A stretch of 64,000 nt of DNA from an uncultured Lachnospiraceae bacterium (GCA_947629385.1 CANRDO010000003.1:62001-126000); one strand, 5' to 3'; numbered from the stretch's first letter, positions 24,998-34,378 are shown. The notes: generated by a model not told the origin, from the sequence alone. Program-made: numbers and translations.

Positions 24998-27900
24998 GCT
25001 GATCGTGAGCGCCTTCGGGCCTTATGCGGATACGATGCCTGCCATTGACTTTGAACAGTTTGCGGAAAAGGGGCTGTTTCTGATCTCCGGGGACACCGGC
25101 GCCGGCAAGACCACCCTGTTCGACGCGATCTGTTATGCGCTTTACGGGGAGACCAGCGGAACTTACCGCGACACCAGGCATCTGCGCAGCGAGTATGCCA
25201 AAAATAACGTGGAGAGCTACGTTGATTTTTACTTTTCTCATCAGGGAAAAAATTACCGTGTGTACCGGGAGCCGGCTTACGAGAGGCTCAAGCAGCGCGG
25301 CGAGGGCATGACAGCAAAGAACGAAAAGGCGGTATTTTACTGTGAAGGGCAGCCGCTGTATGAAGGGATCCGGCCCGTGAATACGGCGGTGGCGGAGCTG
25401 CTTCATATCGACGTCAAGCAGTTTAAGCAGATCGCGATGATCGCGCAGGGGGAATTTTTTCACCTGCTGAACGCGAAGACAGAGGAGCGGACGGAGATTC
25501 TCCGGAAGATATTCCGGACAGAGGGATACCAGAAGATCGAGTTTAAGCTGAAGGATCATGTGGATGCTGCTTATCACCTGAAGGCGGAAACCGAAGGCAG
25601 TATCATCCAGTATTTCGGCGATGTGATGGCGGAGGGAGAGAGCGAGCTGTGCGGGGAGCTTTCCCTGATCCGGGCAAAGATGAGAGAAAGCCGCAGCGCG
25701 TGGAACACAGAGGCAGCTCTGCGTGTTTTGTTCGGGCTCATCGAGGCAGACAGACAGGAGCTTGAAAGCAGAACCGGGGAGACAGAAAAGGAAGAGGCTT
25801 TTCTTGAGAAAAAGAAAAGCGCCGTTGCGACTGCGAAGATCAACAACGACTTTATCTGCCGTTATGAGGAATTATCAGAGGAAAGGAGAAAGCTCAAAGA
25901 CCGTGAGCCAGAGATAGGAGAGTGCCGTAAGCGTGTGGAGCGTGAGCAGACTGCGACGCGCGAGATCAAGCCTGTGTATGACCAGTGGACGGGGAAAAAG
26001 GCGGAAACGGCGGACAGCAAGGGCAGGATAGAGAAGAATGAAGAACTCCTTCAACAGACGGCGGACAGAGTCAGGAAAGCAGAGACAGCGGCAGCGGAAA
26101 GCCTGAAAGAGGAGTCCAGGGCAGAGGAACTGAGGGGTCAGATCCTTAAGCTCAACGAAGAGAAGGAAAAATATGAGCGGAGAGCTGTATTGACTTCTGA
26201 GGTCAAAGAGCTGGAGCGGGCGAAAGAATTGCTCGAGGAAGAGGCAGGCCGGCTGGACGAGAGACAAAGGGAGTTGAAACGTAAGATCAGTGTCCTCGAA
26301 CAGGAGGCACAGGGACTGGAAGAAGCGCAGGAGAGACTTGGCAGGATCCGAAGCGCAGGAGAGAAGCTGGGTTCCCTCAGGGAAAAGATCGACAAGGTCG
26401 TGGAGCAGAGGATTCCGGAACACGACGGGAAAAAGAAGCTTCTGGAAGAAAAACAGGAGGATTTTAAGAGGAAGCAGGAGAAGTACGAAAGCGCTTCGAA
26501 AAAAAGGCTTGAGGCGGAGGGTGTTCTGGAGAGATGCCGCGCCGGAATTTTGGCACAGAGTCTGACGGAGGGAGAGGAGTGTCCTGTCTGCGGCTCGGTT
26601 CACCATCCGAAGCCGGCTGTTTTGCCGGCGGAATCTGTTTCCGAGGAAGAGTTTAAGCGGCTTCAGGCCGAGGAAAAGAAGGCGGAACAGGCCAAGAACG
26701 CGTCGCTTGTAGATGTTGAGAAAAAGAAGACCGATTTCGAGGCGATGGAGGGACAGCTGAAGAATGATCTGCTGGAATGCCTGCGGGGCGTAAGCCTGAC
26801 AGCAGCGGATTATAGTGGCAGCGCTTCCGGTGTGACAGGTTCGGGAGGCAGGTCAATGGAAGCGGACTTCACGGGCAGGCCGATCGGGGAGCTGTGCGAT
26901 CTGGTTGCTGAGTCCGGGAAGAAGATCCGGGAGCAGATCTCTGAGAATGCGCGGGAAGAAGAAGCTGCGGAAAAAGAGTGCGGCAGACGGAGAGAAGCAC
27001 AGGAGGATCTTGCAGAAGCCAGAGGAAAAGAGACGGAGAAGCTGGAGGAAAAAACGAAGGAACTTGCCGGGCGCAGGCAGGAGAACCTGACAAAGCTCAC
27101 CGAAAAAAACACGGAGCTTAAGTCCTTATTGACGTTGCGCTTTGACAGCTGGGACGCGGCGCGCGCAGAGCGCGACAGGTTTCAGGCGGAAGCGGATAGG
27201 ATCAACAAGAATATTGCGGATGCGAAGGAAGAAAAGGCAGAGGCGGAAAAGGCGGAGGCGGGAATCAAAGCCGCACTGACTGCTTCGAAGGAGACGTATG
27301 AAAGACAGCAGCGTGAAGAGACAGAGCTTCAGGAAGCGTTCGCCCGGATCCTGAAGGCAAAGGAGTTTACGGATGCGGACGACTTCCTTGCCTGCGTCGC
27401 GACAGAGGAGCAGATCGCGGAGGAGGAGCAGATCATCCGGCGCTATGAGCAGGCGGTACATACAAATGCCGAACAGCTTAAGAAAGCGGAGGCGGACGCG
27501 AAGGATAGGGTATTGATCGATATCAAGGAGATCCAGGAGGAGATCGCCCGTCAGGAGGAGAAGGTAAACCTGCTCCGTCGCCGGAAAAATGAGATCGGCT
27601 ACAGGATTCAGAACAATCAGGACAGATATCGCAATATTTCCGATCTGAAGCCGAAGCTGGAGAAGTATGACAGAGATTACAAGCTCTGTTCCCGGCTGTA
27701 TAACCTGGTGAAGGGTATGACCGGAAAGGGTAAGATCACGCTTGAGCAGTACATCCAGGCCGCCGGGTTTGACGCCATTATCGCAGCGGCGAACCGCAGG
27801 CTTTATCCGATGAGCGAAGGCCAGTATGAGTTGTTCCGGCAGGAGGATTCCCTCGGAAAGAGGAGCAATACCTTCCTTGACCTGGAGGTGCTCGACAATT

Positions 27901-28226
27901 TCACAGGGCATAGAAGGCCGGTGAGCAGCTTGTCCGGCGGCGAGAGCTTCAAGGCTTCCCTGAGTCTTGCGCTGGGGCTTTCAGATACGGTTTCCTCCAA
28001 TCTCGGCGGGATACAGATGGATGCTCTGTTTGTCGACGAAGGCTTCGGGACGCTGGACCGCAGATCAATCGAGAATGCGATGGATATTCTGCTGGGTCTG
28101 TCCGGAAAGAACAAGCTGATCGGTATCATCAGTCATCGGGAAGAGCTGATGGAGAACATTCCGCAGCAGATCCGGATCAAAAAAGGCAAAAACGGGAGTC
28201 AGATCGCGGTCGACACAGGACTTTGA
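24984..28226 (+). CDS. sbcC: SbcC ATPase subunit
   Basis: A 1080-residue Rad50-type SMC-like ATPase. Walker A (GDTGAGKTTLFDAI) is near residue 36, long coiled-coil arms occupy about 190-480 and 590-880, and the zinc hook is C533-P-V-C536 (EECPVCGSVHHP). The ABC signature LSGGES starts at 983 and Walker B/D-loop text (MDALFVDEGFGTLD) follows. The Ser/Gly-rich break TAADYSGSASGVTGSGG in the second arm (about 610-630) is unusual. It overlaps sbcD. Confidence 0.96.
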   Translation: MRPIKLIVSAFGPYADTMPAIDFEQFAEKGLFLISGDTGAGKTTLFDAICYALYGETSGTYRDTRHLRSEYAKNNVESYVDFYFSHQGKNYRVYREPAYERLKQRGEGMTAKNEKAVFYCEGQPLYEGIRPVNTAVAELLHIDVKQFKQIAMIAQGEFFHLLNAKTEERTEILRKIFRTEGYQKIEFKLKDHVDAAYHLKAETEGSIIQYFGDVMAEGESELCGELSLIRAKMRESRSAWNTEAALRVLFGLIEADRQELESRTGETEKEEAFLEKKKSAVATAKINNDFICRYEELSEERRKLKDREPEIGECRKRVEREQTATREIKPVYDQWTGKKAETADSKGRIEKNEELLQQTADRVRKAETAAAESLKEESRAEELRGQILKLNEEKEKYERRAVLTSEVKELERAKELLEEEAGRLDERQRELKRKISVLEQEAQGLEEAQERLGRIRSAGEKLGSLREKIDKVVEQRIPEHDGKKKLLEEKQEDFKRKQEKYESASKKRLEAEGVLERCRAGILAQSLTEGEECPVCGSVHHPKPAVLPAESVSEEEFKRLQAEEKKAEQAKNASLVDVEKKKTDFEAMEGQLKNDLLECLRGVSLTAADYSGSASGVTGSGGRSMEADFTGRPIGELCDLVAESGKKIREQISENAREEEAAEKECGRRREAQEDLAEARGKETEKLEEKTKELAGRRQENLTKLTEKNTELKSLLTLRFDSWDAARAERDRFQAEADRINKNIADAKEEKAEAEKAEAGIKAALTASKETYERQQREETELQEAFARILKAKEFTDADDFLACVATEEQIAEEEQIIRRYEQAVHTNAEQLKKAEADAKDRVLIDIKEIQEEIARQEEKVNLLRRRKNEIGYRIQNNQDRYRNISDLKPKLEKYDRDYKLCSRLYNLVKGMTGKGKITLEQYIQAAGFDAIIAAANRRLYPMSEGQYELFRQEDSLGKRSNTFLDLEVLDNFTGHRRPVSSLSGGESFKASLSLALGLSDTVSSNLGGIQMDALFVDEGFGTLDRRSIENAMDILLGLSGKNKLIGIISHREELMENIPQQIRIKKGKNGSQIAVDTGL

Positions 28227-28319
28227 GGAGGATAATCCGAGGAACGGATGATAATGAAGCAGATGGCGAAAAAGTACTTCGCCGGGGGTATTCTTGCCGG
28301 GCAGTGCTGCCGTCGGCTC

Positions 28320-28348
28320 TTGACAGAAGGGATGGTAAATGCTACAGT
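28320..28348 (+). promoter_or_regulatory. promoter of the desulforedoxin-like gene
   Basis: TTGACA (28320-28325), 17 bases, TACAGT (28343-28348), placing the start about 30 bases before the gene. Confidence 0.55.
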
Positions 28349-28383
28349 TATAAAAAATTTTAAGCTAGTGGGAGGTAACTTTA

Positions 28384-28713
28384 ATGAAGATCAGATTAGA
28401 CAAAGCAATCGTAGAATTCGTACCGGAGAATCCGGCGGAGACCGCCGAGCTGCAGGCCCTCTGGGTGAGAATGGGCAACTGCGTCGGGAACAACAAGAGT
28501 CTTGAGCCGATTGGCATCTATGTTCCGTCGGAGAAGAATGTCGCCCAGTTCCATATCAGTGGTCTGACCGCTGAGGAGGAGAAGGCCGTTCCGGAATTTA
28601 TCGCTCCGTACGATACCGACGTATACTGCGCGACCTGCAACAAGACCGTTCATGTGAAAAAGGGTGAGCAGATCCCGATCTGCTGCGGCAAGCTGATGGA
28701 GATTCTGGATTGA
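28384..28713 (+). CDS. small iron-binding protein with desulforedoxin-like C-terminus
   Basis: A 109-residue cytoplasmic protein. The C-terminal 30 residues carry CATCNKTVHV...PICCGKLMEIL, i.e. C-x2-C and a CC pair followed by GxLM, the pattern of the desulforedoxin FeS4 site. The N-terminal 75 residues show no known domain and no superoxide-reductase His ligands. GGGAGGT precedes the ATG by seven bases. It faces the reverse rubrerythrin/perR genes across a shared terminator, which fits an oxidative-stress redox role, but this is inference. Confidence 0.65.
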   Translation: MKIRLDKAIVEFVPENPAETAELQALWVRMGNCVGNNKSLEPIGIYVPSEKNVAQFHISGLTAEEEKAVPEFIAPYDTDVYCATCNKTVHVKKGEQIPICCGKLMEILD

Positions 28714-28769
28714 TTCTGGTACAGAAACAGTGTCGATTTGGACAGACTGTTTAGCAGTTTCTTTTTTGT

Positions 28770-28804
28770 AAAAACTCCGCCGGGTTTATCCCGACGGAGT
28801 TTTT
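28770..28804. terminator. bidirectional terminator
   Basis: Stem AAAAACTCCG/CGGAGTTTTT with an inner CGGG/CCCG pairing; serves the convergent desulforedoxin-like and rubrerythrin genes. Confidence 0.8.
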
Positions 28805-28842
28805 ATATGCGGTAGAATGATCTGTTGCAAAGGAAATTTTAC

Positions 28843-29385
28843 TTAACCGAAGTATCTGTCCAGCAGGCCCTTGAATGCCTTGCCGTGTCTCGCCTCGTCC
28901 TTTGCCATTTCATGCACGGTGTCGTGGATCGCGTCGAGGTTTGCAGCCTTCGCCATCTTCGCCAGCTCGAGCTTGCCTGCGGTAGCGCCGTTCTCAGCAG
29001 CCACGCGCATCTCAAGATTCTTCTTCGTGCTCGGCGTAACGACCTCGCCAAGGATCTCAGCGAACTTCGCAGCGTGCTCCGCTTCCTCGTAAGCAGCCTT
29101 CTCCCAGTACAGACCGATCTCCGGGTAACCCTCTCTGTGCGCGACTCTCGCCATAGCCAGATACATGCCAACCTCTGTGCACTCGCCCTCGAAGTTTGCT
29201 CTCAGGCCTGCGATGATCTCGTCGCTGACGCCTGCAGTGATGCCGACCTCATGCTCACACGCCCAGGTGATGCCTTCCTGCATCAGCTCGAACTTCTCCG
29301 CCGGTGCCTTACAGATCGGGCACTGCTCCGGTGCGGAGTCTCCCTCGTGAACATAGCCACATACCTTACATACATACTTTGCCAT
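28843..29385 (-). CDS. reverse rubrerythrin (rubredoxin domain first)
   Basis: A 180-residue non-haem iron peroxidase. The rubredoxin domain is N-terminal ([10 protein letters not shown] at 6-9 and CPICKAP at 22-25), followed by a diiron four-helix bundle with [20 protein letters not shown] and [10 protein letters not shown] ligand helices. This reversed order defines the clostridial reverse rubrerythrins, which reduce hydrogen peroxide and oxygen with electrons from NADH reductases. It lies 32 bases after the PerR-like gene and is probably its co-transcribed regulatory target, as in Clostridium acetobutylicum. Confidence 0.92.
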   Translation of the reverse strand: MAKYVCKVCGYVHEGDSAPEQCPICKAPAEKFELMQEGITWACEHEVGITAGVSDEIIAGLRANFEGECTEVGMYLAMARVAHREGYPEIGLYWEKAAYEEAEHAAKFAEILGEVVTPSTKKNLEMRVAAENGATAGKLELAKMAKAANLDAIHDTVHEMAKDEARHGKAFKGLLDRYFG

Positions 29386-29417
29386 AACAAATTCTCCTTT
29401 TCTTTAATATATTTATT

Positions 29418-29819
29418 TTAATTTTCATTAAAACCGTCGTTTGCGCACTGTTCGCAGATCCCGTAAAAATTCAGGCGGCAGGATTCAACCTTGCCGGGAG
29501 CCGTCTTCTGCGCGTCGTCCAGAAGCGAGGCGATCTTGTCGATGCGGATGTCATAGATCCGATGACAGTGGGAGCAGATAAAATGCTGGTGCGGTGTGAG
29601 GTCGCCGTCGAAATGCTCCGCTCCGCTGTCGGATGAGATCCGCCGGATTTCCCCTAGGTCCGAAAGGAGCGTGAGATTGCGGTAAACCGTGCCGAGGCTG
29701 ATGTTTGGAAACTCTTCGCGCAGACAGGTATAGACCGTGTCCGCGGTCGGATGATCCCTGCGGGTCATCAAAAAACGCCTGATGGCTTCGCGTTGTCTGC
29801 TGTATTTGAGTGCAGGCAT
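29418..29819 (-). CDS. perR: PerR/Fur-family regulator
   Basis: A 133-residue Fur-superfamily repressor. The winged helix (about 8-75; ADTVYTCLREEFPNISLGTVYRNL) is followed by the metal site (GAEHFDGDLTPHQHFIC) and two CxxC zinc pairs (CSHC and CEQC). The Asp in the HFDGDLTPHQHF block is compatible with the peroxide-sensing PerR site rather than Fur. It heads an operon with the reverse rubrerythrin and is divergent from trxB. Confidence 0.85.
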   Translation of the reverse strand: MPALKYSRQREAIRRFLMTRRDHPTADTVYTCLREEFPNISLGTVYRNLTLLSDLGEIRRISSDSGAEHFDGDLTPHQHFICSHCHRIYDIRIDKIASLLDDAQKTAPGKVESCRLNFYGICEQCANDGFNEN

Positions 29820-29844
29820 GGCAGCCTCCTTACAAAAATAAAAT

Positions 29845-29859
29845 CAGTAATCGTTATTG
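29845..29859. promoter_or_regulatory. candidate PerR/Fur box
   Basis: Imperfect 7-1-7 palindrome CAGTAAT-C-GTTATTG, located just downstream of the perR transcription start, where binding would block its own promoter. Five of seven positions per half-site are symmetrical. Confidence 0.45.
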
Positions 29860-29867
29860 TTTCTATA

Positions 29868-29896
29868 AATATAACAGACAAAATTGCACTTGTCAA
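29868..29896 (-). promoter_or_regulatory. perR promoter
   Basis: Minus-strand TTGACA (29896-29891), 17 bases, TATATT (29873-29868). A plus-strand -10 for trxB (TATACT, 29923-29928, with TG one base upstream) is so close that the two promoters nearly overlap back to back. Confidence 0.75.
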
Positions 29897-30024
29897 ACCT
29901 TTTCAAACAAATCTTTTTTTGATATACTGAAGCTATACTTAAGGAAGTTTACGGCGGATAAATACAGACGGGAAAATTCATACAGAAAGCCGTCTAATTT
30001 TATAATAAGACAAGGAGGCAGGAT

Positions 30025-30945
30025 ATGATCTATGATCTGATCATCGTCGGTTCCGGCCCCGCCGGGCTGGCGGCGGCAATCTACGCGCAGAGGGCGAAGC
30101 TGTCCGCGCTTGTGCTTGAGAAGGAGTACATGAGCGGCGGGCAGGTGGTAAATACGTATGAGGTGGACAATTACCCGGGGCTGCCGGAAATCGGCGGATT
30201 TGAGCTGGGGATGAAGTTCAGGGAGCACGCGGAGAAGCTCGGGGCGAGCTTTCTTAATATAGAAGTGAGGCATATCGGACTGGAGGACGAGGGGCGCGTC
30301 AAGGTCATCTACACCGATCGGGAGGAGTACCGCGCCCGCGCGCTGATTCTCGCGATGGGAGCGAAGCATCGGATGCTCGGCTTGCCCGGAGAGAAGCGGC
30401 TGACCGGGATGGGCGTCTCGTACTGCGCGACCTGTGACGGCGCCTTCTTTAAAGGAAGAGCAACAGCTGTGGTCGGCGGAGGGGATGTTGCCGTGGAGGA
30501 TGCGTTGTTTCTGGCGCGCGGCTGTTCAAAGGTGTATCTGATCCACAGGAGAGACGAGCTGAGAGCGGCCGCTGTTCTGCAGGAGCAGCTGAAGAAATGC
30601 GAAAATGTAGAGTTCGTCTGGAATACAGAGGTGGCGGGCATCGAGGGAGACGATCATCTGGAATGCCTGCGGCTTAAGAATAAACAGACGGGAGAGGAAC
30701 GGATGCTTGATGTGGACGGTCTGTTCATCGCAGTCGGAACCGTGCCGAACACGGCATTCATTACAAATTTATTACAACTTGATGAAAACGGATATATCGT
30801 CGCAGGAGAGGATGGAAGGACAAATGTTTCCGGAATCTTTGCTGCAGGGGATGTGAGAACCAAGAATCTTCGGCAGATCGTGACGGCGGTATCCGACGGA
30901 GCGAACGCGGTTACGTCGGTTCAGGCGTATTTGAACATCCTGTAA
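30025..30945 (+). CDS. trxB: thioredoxin reductase
   Basis: A 306-residue FAD/NAD(P)H disulfide reductase. The FAD-binding GSGPAGLAAAIYAQRA is at 9-24, the redox-active disulfide is C134-A-T-C137 (YCATCDGAFF), the NADPH motif is GGGDVAVEDA (about 152), and the second FAD motif is GIFAAGDVR near the C-terminus. Normal length. AAGGAGG precedes the ATG. It is divergent from perR. No thioredoxin gene is adjacent. Confidence 0.95.
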   Translation: MIYDLIIVGSGPAGLAAAIYAQRAKLSALVLEKEYMSGGQVVNTYEVDNYPGLPEIGGFELGMKFREHAEKLGASFLNIEVRHIGLEDEGRVKVIYTDREEYRARALILAMGAKHRMLGLPGEKRLTGMGVSYCATCDGAFFKGRATAVVGGGDVAVEDALFLARGCSKVYLIHRRDELRAAAVLQEQLKKCENVEFVWNTEVAGIEGDDHLECLRLKNKQTGEERMLDVDGLFIAVGTVPNTAFITNLLQLDENGYIVAGEDGRTNVSGIFAAGDVRTKNLRQIVTAVSDGANAVTSVQAYLNIL

Positions 30946-31010
30946 AAAGCCAATTTATTACAGTTCATTACTTGTTCCTTATAAAATTTTTAAAAAATTA
31001 TTTAAAAAGC

Positions 31011-31039
31011 TTGACAGGACAATTCATATTTGTTATGAT
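31011..31039 (+). promoter_or_regulatory. promoter of the NlpC/P60 gene
   Basis: TTGACA (31011-31016), 17 bases, TATGAT (31034-31039), about 65 bases before the gene. Confidence 0.8.
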
Positions 31040-31108
31040 GTGCGTGTAAAAAACGTAACAATTTCGTAACAACTACGAAAAGGAATGTTTTGGAGGAAGG
31101 GATAAGTA

Positions 31109-32803
31109 ATGAGAAAAGGAGTATGGAAAATTACAGCCTGCGCGCTGGCAGCCGGTATGACATTTTCAGGAATGAGTACGGTTGCATTGGCGGAGATACC
31201 GCTGGCAGGGTTTGGAAGCACAGCAGTCAGAAAAGAAGCAGACGTCGAAGATCAGGTGGCGGAAGCTTCCGCGGAATCGGGGGAGTCTTATACAGAGAAC
31301 GAAGCTGTTCCGGAGACGGCGGATACTTATACGGAGAATGAAGTGATTCCGGAGGCGTCGGCTCTTGCGGAGACTGAGGCGGTTGAGACCGAGGCCCCGG
31401 AGCCGGAGACCGAGCCGGTAGTGGACACGAGCAGGAGTGGGGAGATGGCTTTTGCCCAGTGTGACGATTATATCAATATCAGAAGCGGGGCTGACGTTGA
31501 CAGTGAGGTAGTCGGTAAGGTTTATAACAACAATTCCGTCACGATCCTGAGTCAGGTCGGCGATTGGTTCGAGGTACAGTCCGGAAACGCGACGGGTTAT
31601 GTGAAGGCGGAGTATTTTGCAACAGGCGAGGCGGCGCAGGAGATCGCCGAGGAAGTGGCATACAATGTCGCTACCGTATATGCGGACGCGCTTATGGTTC
31701 GCGCGGAGCCGAGCGAGGATGCGCCGGAGATCGGTACAGTCTACAGCACAGACGAGCTGGAAGTCGTAGAGTATGATGGCGACTGGATGAAGGTTGCGCT
31801 GGGCGGAGATGTATATGGCTATGTAAATGCATATTATGTGGGGTATGATACATACTACGCAACCGGCGAGACGCTCGAGGAAGAGCAGGAGAGATTAGAT
31901 CAGGAATGGCTTGATTATCTGGCACAGCAGGAAGCTGAGCAGGCAGCGGCGGAGCAGGCTTATCTGGATGCGATCGCAGCAGAGCAGGCGGCAGCGCAGC
32001 AGGCAGCCTGGGATGCAGAATATCAGGCGCAGCAGGCAGCGGCAAACGCGCAGTATCAGGCAGATGCAGCGGCACAGGCGACAGCGGACGCGCAGGCGAC
32101 GGCAGACGCCGAGTATCAGGAATATCTGAATGCACAGGCTCAGGCAGACGCGGCGACACAGCAGGCGGATGAACAGGCTGTCATCGATGCGGCGGCGGAG
32201 GCTCAGGCAGCTTATCAGGAATATCTGAATGCACAGGCGGCGGCAGACGCGCAGGCACAGGCAGAGGCGGACGCACAGTATCAGGCGCAGGCGGCGGCAG
32301 AAGCAGCAGCACAGGCAGAGGCAGACGCAGCGCAGGCGGCAGCGGATGCAGCAGCACAGGCAGCAGCAGACGCGGCGGCACAGGTCGATACGACAGCGAC
32401 AGCAGATGCGAGCTATACAGATACCAGTTACACAGATACCTCTTCATCGGTTGGACAGCAGATCGTGAATTATGCGACACAGTTTGTCGGCAACCCGTAT
32501 GTATGGGGCGGTTCCAGCCTGACGAACGGAGCTGACTGTTCCGGATTTACGATGTCCGTCATGGCGAATTTCGGCATCGGTCTTCCGCACAATGCGGCGG
32601 CACAGTCTGGCTGCGGTACCCCGGTCGACTTGAGTGCAATCCAGCCGGGCGACCTCCTGTTCTACAGCAATGGCAGCGGAATCGGACACGTATCGATCTA
32701 CATGGGCGGCGGTCAGGTGGTACACGCGAGCAGCTCGACGACAGGTATCATTATCTCTGACATTGGATATCGCACCCCGGTGTGCGCGAGAAGATTCGTG
32801 TAG
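31109..32803 (+). CDS. secreted SH3b/NlpC-P60 peptidoglycan endopeptidase
   Basis: A 564-residue exported cell-wall hydrolase. A signal peptide (ending near VALAEI, residue 29) and an acidic Glu/Pro-rich stretch precede two SH3b wall-binding domains (about 112-168 and 188-245). A long Ala/Gln-rich linker (about 255-430) contains imperfect repeats such as AYQEYLNAQA and AEADAQ. The C-terminal NlpC/P60 domain (about 447-564) has Cys in DCSGFTMSV, His in GIGHVSIYM and His in VVHASS. It probably cleaves D-Glu-diamino-acid bonds in stem peptides during growth or separation. Confidence 0.92.
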   Translation: MRKGVWKITACALAAGMTFSGMSTVALAEIPLAGFGSTAVRKEADVEDQVAEASAESGESYTENEAVPETADTYTENEVIPEASALAETEAVETEAPEPETEPVVDTSRSGEMAFAQCDDYINIRSGADVDSEVVGKVYNNNSVTILSQVGDWFEVQSGNATGYVKAEYFATGEAAQEIAEEVAYNVATVYADALMVRAEPSEDAPEIGTVYSTDELEVVEYDGDWMKVALGGDVYGYVNAYYVGYDTYYATGETLEEEQERLDQEWLDYLAQQEAEQAAAEQAYLDAIAAEQAAAQQAAWDAEYQAQQAAANAQYQADAAAQATADAQATADAEYQEYLNAQAQADAATQQADEQAVIDAAAEAQAAYQEYLNAQAAADAQAQAEADAQYQAQAAAEAAAQAEADAAQAAADAAAQAAADAAAQVDTTATADASYTDTSYTDTSSSVGQQIVNYATQFVGNPYVWGGSSLTNGADCSGFTMSVMANFGIGLPHNAAAQSGCGTPVDLSAIQPGDLLFYSNGSGIGHVSIYMGGGQVVHASSSTTGIIISDIGYRTPVCARRFV

Positions 32804-32848
32804 GATCAGAACGCGAGAATACCGGAAACTGAATACACATGGTAAAAC

Positions 32849-32876
32849 GGGAGTCCACTGGAAACAGTGGGCTCCC
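32849..32876 (+). terminator. hairpin after the NlpC/P60 gene
   Basis: A 12-bp stem GGGAGTCCACTG/CAGTGGGCTCCC with one G-T pair and a GAAA loop, followed only by TTCC, so it is a weak or processing-type terminator. Confidence 0.5.
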
Positions 32877-32882
32877 TTCCTA

Positions 32883-32902
32883 TGTACGACAATCGTCGTA
32901 CA
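32883..32902. promoter_or_regulatory. palindrome upstream of xpaC-telA, candidate operator
   Basis: TGTACGAC, 4-base centre, GTCGTACA: a perfect 8-bp inverted repeat ending 24 bases before the -35 of the next promoter. Confidence 0.4.
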
Positions 32903-32926
32903 CAGGAAGATACCAACTAAAATTTC

Positions 32927-32955
32927 TTGCGCGGAGGGGGCGAAGGTGATATACT
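32927..32955 (+). promoter_or_regulatory. promoter of xpaC-telA
   Basis: TTGCGC (32927-32932), 17 bases, TATACT (32950-32955), 29 bases before the xpaC-like start. Confidence 0.6.
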
Positions 32956-32984
32956 GAACCCAAATGATTTGAGGAGAACGTGCG

Positions 32985-34298
32985 ATGGAGAAAAATGACT
33001 GGTACGAGGCCGGGGAACAAATCGTTAAGCTTGTGCAGGACGCTGTTGACAGCAAGGATTTTTCGCAGCTGGGCACCACGATCTCCAATGTGGTGAACGA
33101 CACCGTGAACGGGCTCCAGTCAGCGTTGAAGGCGAATATAAACGAGGTGTTCCAGGACGGGAGCCAGAAGACGGAGCGCAGCGCCTACGAATATACGAAC
33201 CGGGCTGCGGCCGAGCAGATTCGGAGGAATATCGAAAAGAGGCGCAGGCAGCAGGAGGCTGAGAAAGCAAAAGGAAGCGTTGTTCCGGTGAAGACAGCGC
33301 TGAGCGTGCCGGGCGAGTTTACTGCGAAGCTGACGAAGTGGTTCGGCTATGGAATGAGCGGGATCATGGGTGTTTCGCTGGGGATCGTCGTTCTTGTGTG
33401 GGTTACCACAGGACTGAATTTGTTCTTGCCGACGGCGATTTTGGCTATGCTGGCCGGGATCAGTTACGCCATCGGTTCCAATGGAAAAAACCGAGTTGGC
33501 ATAGCGCAGCGCTTTCGCAGATACAGGGAACTGATCGGGGACCGGAAGTTCTGTCTGGTCGAGGAGCTTGCGTCCGCGATTGGAAAGAGCAGTAAGTTTG
33601 TGCGCAAAGATTTGACCCGTATGATCGAACAGGGCTTTTTTAAGGAAGGATACCTGGATCGTGAGCAGAAGATGCTCATCACGGACAAGGCCACCTATCA
33701 GCAGTATCTGACGACGCAGACGGAGTATGAACGCAAAAAGCTGGAGAGCGGAGCGAAGAGCGAAGCCGGATCAGGGACGGAAAGCGCCGGTCAGAAGGAA
33801 GGAGCCGCCGGGGCAGAGAAGTCCGCAGCTAAGCTGTCGCCGGAATGCCGGGAGCTGATCGCGGAGGGACAGAGTTATATCCGGCATGTACATGAGTGCA
33901 ACGACAAGATCGAGGATCCGGATATGTCGGCCAAGCTTGACAGGCTCGAGCTTGTGACTACGAGGATCTTTCGCGTGGCGGAGCAGAATCCGGAGGTGGC
34001 CGGCGATCTGAAGAAGATGATGAGTTACTATCTCCCGACGACGAAAAAGCTGCTCGACGCATATTGTGAGATGGACGAGCAGCCGATTCAAGGGCAGAAC
34101 ATAAAGACGACACAGAAGGAGATCGAGAAAGCCCTCGACACGATCAACACGGCGTTCGAAAATTTGCTGGACAGCTTTTTTAAGGACACCGCGTGGGACA
34201 TTTCGTCGGATATCACGGTGCTGAACACAATGCTCGCACAAGAGGGGCTGACCGGAAAAGCGTTTGAGCGCAGCAATCCGGATCATTCAAAAGCGTGA
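32985..34298 (+). CDS. xpaC: XpaC-family membrane protein
   Basis: A 437-residue protein of the XpaC (5-bromo-4-chloroindolyl phosphate hydrolysis) family. An N-terminal helical cytoplasmic region (1-110) is followed by two transmembrane helices (about 120-165, FGYGMSGIMGVSLGIVVLVWV and FLPTAILAMLAGISYAIG) and a long C-terminal region with a winged-helix-like stretch (FCLVEELASAIGKSSKFVRKDLTRMIEQGFF) and an acidic linker. It is the standard partner of TelA; the two are linked genes in Bacillus (yceG/H region and xpaC-yaaN). Molecular function unknown. Confidence 0.85.
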   Translation: MEKNDWYEAGEQIVKLVQDAVDSKDFSQLGTTISNVVNDTVNGLQSALKANINEVFQDGSQKTERSAYEYTNRAAAEQIRRNIEKRRRQQEAEKAKGSVVPVKTALSVPGEFTAKLTKWFGYGMSGIMGVSLGIVVLVWVTTGLNLFLPTAILAMLAGISYAIGSNGKNRVGIAQRFRRYRELIGDRKFCLVEELASAIGKSSKFVRKDLTRMIEQGFFKEGYLDREQKMLITDKATYQQYLTTQTEYERKKLESGAKSEAGSGTESAGQKEGAAGAEKSAAKLSPECRELIAEGQSYIRHVHECNDKIEDPDMSAKLDRLELVTTRIFRVAEQNPEVAGDLKKMMSYYLPTTKKLLDAYCEMDEQPIQGQNIKTTQKEIEKALDTINTAFENLLDSFFKDTAWDISSDITVLNTMLAQEGLTGKAFERSNPDHSKA

Positions 34299-34378
34299 TT
34301 GACAGGAGAGCTGTCAAAACGACAGAATCGGGAAAACAGGAGCAGAGAAACCGTATCAAAAAGCAGGAGGAAAAAAAG

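Noticed and set aside
28248..28505. Frame starting MIMKQMAKKYFAGG upstream of the desulforedoxin-like gene
   Set aside because: The first 45 residues vaguely resemble a small conserved membrane protein, but a promoter lies inside it, the frame runs into the next gene out of phase and the rest is not protein-like.
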